DNA of 7,989 bases from an uncultured Muribaculum sp. GTDB taxonomy: Bacteria; Bacteroidota; Bacteroidia; Bacteroidales; Muribaculaceae. This document shows, one piece after another, positions 7,231 through 7,989 of the stretch (position 1 is its first letter; each line of letters starts with the position of its first letter). A model generated the notes under the pieces. The model had not been told where the DNA came from. It did not search any database and worked only from the letters and a program-made list of their open reading frames with translations. The stretch covers positions 1 to 7,989 of the forward strand of contig CANPDS010000110.1 of NCBI GenBank assembly GCA_947573015.1. Reading direction: 5' to 3'. Made by a program: the position numbers and the translations under genes.

Positions 7231-7470
7231 CTTAGGTGTAGTCACCCATTAGCCACCTATGTAGCCACCCCTCTTTAGCCACCAATAAAATACCTAAAAT
7301 CAACAATTTATCCATGGGGTGACTAAAGGTGACTACACTAAATCCTATAAAACTTAAAATATAGAAAATAATATAAATATAGTAATAAATTATCGCACAT
7401 ATAATAATAAAGCGGGTATATCGCGCGAAAACTACATCTAGTATAGTCATCTAGTCACCCCCTGAAAATT
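7231..7470. other. Candidate replication origin: iteron-like repeats flanking an AT-rich tract
   Basis: This 240-bp gene-free spacer lies between the primase-helicase and the VRR-NUC gene. Repeats occupy both ends (7239-7335 and 7444-7460), and the middle is extremely AT-rich: only 11 of the 75 bases at 7336-7410 are G or C, against middling GC in the flanking genes. An 8-bp palindrome TCGCGCGA (7421-7428) sits at the right edge of the AT-rich part. Clustered helically spaced repeats, an easily melted tract, and a position right after the helicase-primase gene are the usual parts of an iteron-type phage origin. Alternatives are an operator/promoter region with several repressor sites, or a recombination site. 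I found no good match to the Bacteroidota promoter consensus TAnnTTTG. The layout is seen; the origin role is inference. Confidence 0.5.
7236..7460. repeat. Array of TAG(T/C)CACC octamers in both orientations
   Basis: Seven exact copies of the octamer TAG(T/C)CACC and one degenerate copy lie in the spacer. Forward copies begin at 7239 (TAGTCACC), 7250 (TAGCCACC), 7262 (TAGCCACC), 7276 (TAGCCACC) and 7452 (TAGTCACC), with a degenerate TAGTCATC at 7444. Reverse copies, read as GGTGACTA on the given strand, lie at 7318-7325 and 7328-7335. Spacings of 11, 12 and 14 bp in the first group and 10 bp in the reverse pair are near one helical turn, as for protein-binding iterons. The 11-mer GTGTAGTCACC (7236-7246) recurs as its exact reverse complement at 7328-7338. 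I saw no other exact copy in the rest of the window by eye. Confidence 0.85.
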
Positions 7471-7794
7471 ATGAAAAATATAAACACCCGAAATATTACC
7501 AACCACTCCGAGGAATCGGAGAAGTCGATTGAGAGATACCTTGTGGATAAAGCCAAGGATCTCGGTATGCCATGCCTGAAATATTCCAACCCGAACATGG
7601 TGGGATATCCCGACCGCCTTCTGGTACTGCCTGATGCGGAAGTGGTATGGATCGAACTTAAGAGCAAAGGCAAGAAGCCTACAAAGATCCAGATGGCACG
7701 CCACGAGGAGCTGAGGAGAATCGGTCATGTCGTCCACGTAATCGACAACAAGGCCGATATTGATGAACTTTTGACCAACCTGACTCTGATATGA
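7471..7794 (+). CDS. VRR-NUC domain nuclease
   Basis: A 107-aa single-domain protein of the VRR-NUC family, a PD-(D/E)XK nuclease type that is common as a stand-alone gene in phage replication modules and is fused to FAN1 in eukaryotes. Catalytic motifs are all visible: a Glu in the first helix (Glu21 in SIERYL), GYPDRLLVL with Asp48, WIELKSKG with Glu62 and Lys64, and a following Gln74 in the QMARHEELRRIGH helix, which then leads to the closing strand VVHVID. The length is normal for the stand-alone form. The ATG at 7471 has an A-rich leader and no Shine-Dalgarno, and lies 11 bp after the last octamer repeat. Its TGA overlaps the start of the SNF2-type helicase gene (ATGA), so the two proteins are probably made together and may act on the same structure, such as branched or Holliday-type DNA; that substrate is inferred from family knowledge. 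Confidence 0.94.
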   Translation: MKNINTRNITNHSEESEKSIERYLVDKAKDLGMPCLKYSNPNMVGYPDRLLVLPDAEVVWIELKSKGKKPTKIQMARHEELRRIGHVVHVIDNKADIDELLTNLTLI

Positions 7795-7989
7795 TCTACA
7801 GACCTTACGACTATCAGCGTACCGCCACTCAGTGGATTCTGGATAATCCGAGCTGTGGTTTGTTTCTCGATATGGGACTTGGCAAGACTGTTAGCACATT
7901 GACCGCGATACAGCAACTTATCGATGACTGCGAGATCGAACGGGCGCTTGTAGTAGCGCCGAAGAAGGTGGCCGAGACCACATGGACCA
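7791..7989 (+). CDS. SNF2/DEAD-type superfamily 2 helicase, N-terminal part only
   Basis: The gene begins at ATG 7791 within the VRR-NUC stop codon (ATGA overlap) and runs off the window after 66 complete codons. The visible part shows the start of an SF2 helicase: a Q-motif-like YDYQRTA (residues 6-12, Gln9), Walker A as LDMGLGKT (26-33, Lys32, Thr33), and motif Ia as ALVVAPKKV with a following W in TTW. The DMGLGKT form of Walker A and the APKKVAETTW continuation are those of the SNF2-like helicases found next to VRR-NUC genes in phage replication modules. Likely role: ATP-driven DNA translocation, branch remodelling or unwinding during phage replication or recombination. Motifs II to VI lie outside the window, so the subfamily cannot be fixed here. 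Confidence 0.92.
   Translation, partial: MIYRPYDYQRTATQWILDNPSCGLFLDMGLGKTVSTLTAIQQLIDDCEIERALVVAPKKVAETTWT

Noticed and set aside
7232..7450. 72-codon minus-strand frame covering the spacer, very hydrophobic (rich in Ile, Tyr, Phe)
   Set aside because: Its composition is what an AT-rich tract gives by chance, it overlaps nearly all the octamer repeats, and it opposes an otherwise uniform + strand cluster. No membrane-protein pattern beyond the hydrophobic bias.
7231..7470. CRISPR-like array
   Set aside because: The repeats are only 8-11 bp, occur in both orientations and have spacings of 8-14 bp with no uniform spacers; no cas genes are present.
1..7989. tRNA, rRNA, insertion sequence or integrase/attachment site
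   Set aside because: I saw no cloverleaf, no transposase or integrase motif, and no terminal inverted or direct repeats of the needed kind.

Overview
The window is a slice of the DNA-replication and recombination region of a temperate or virulent phage (or prophage), with all recognisable genes on the + strand and closely packed. A Bacteroidota (Bacteroidales-like, gut-type) host is my best inference. None of the starts has a convincing GGAGG-type Shine-Dalgarno; several have A-rich leaders, coding DNA is of middling GC, and the intergenic spacer at 7231-7470 is very AT-rich. A degraded stretch also resembles the start of Bacteroidota PcfK-like proteins. The host call is inference, because the same gene set is also common in Firmicutes phages.

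Layout, left to right: (1) the 3' end of an Ala/Lys/Glu-rich coiled-coil protein, 2-391; (2) a DUF2800 RecB/Cas4-like Fe-S nuclease, 405-1559; (3) a DUF2815 phage single-stranded DNA-binding protein, 1594-2154; (4) a very stable GC-rich hairpin, 2174-2207; (5) a small Cys-rich protein, 2223-2513, coupled through an ATGA overlap to (6) a family A DNA polymerase with proofreading domain, 2510-4462; (7) a 293-bp stretch with what looks like a twice-frameshifted small gene, about 4481-4720; (8) an 824-aa primase-helicase (AEP-like N-terminus plus VapE/VirE ATPase), 4756-7230; (9) a 240-bp AT-rich spacer with at least seven copies of an octamer TAG(T/C)CACC in both orientations, 7231-7470; (10) a VRR-NUC nuclease, 7471-7794, coupled by ATGA overlap to (11) the start of a SNF2/DEAD-type helicase, 7791 to the window end.

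Together the genes form an almost self-sufficient replisome: primer synthesis and unwinding (primase-VapE), synthesis and proofreading (PolA), ssDNA protection and annealing (DUF2815), and end processing, recombination or branch handling (DUF2800, VRR-NUC, SNF2 helicase). This gene combination is a known phage module. The least explained parts are the repeat-rich spacer just after the primase-helicase (a candidate iteron-type replication origin), the broken small gene between polymerase and primase, the hairpin upstream of the Cys-rich protein, and that protein itself.
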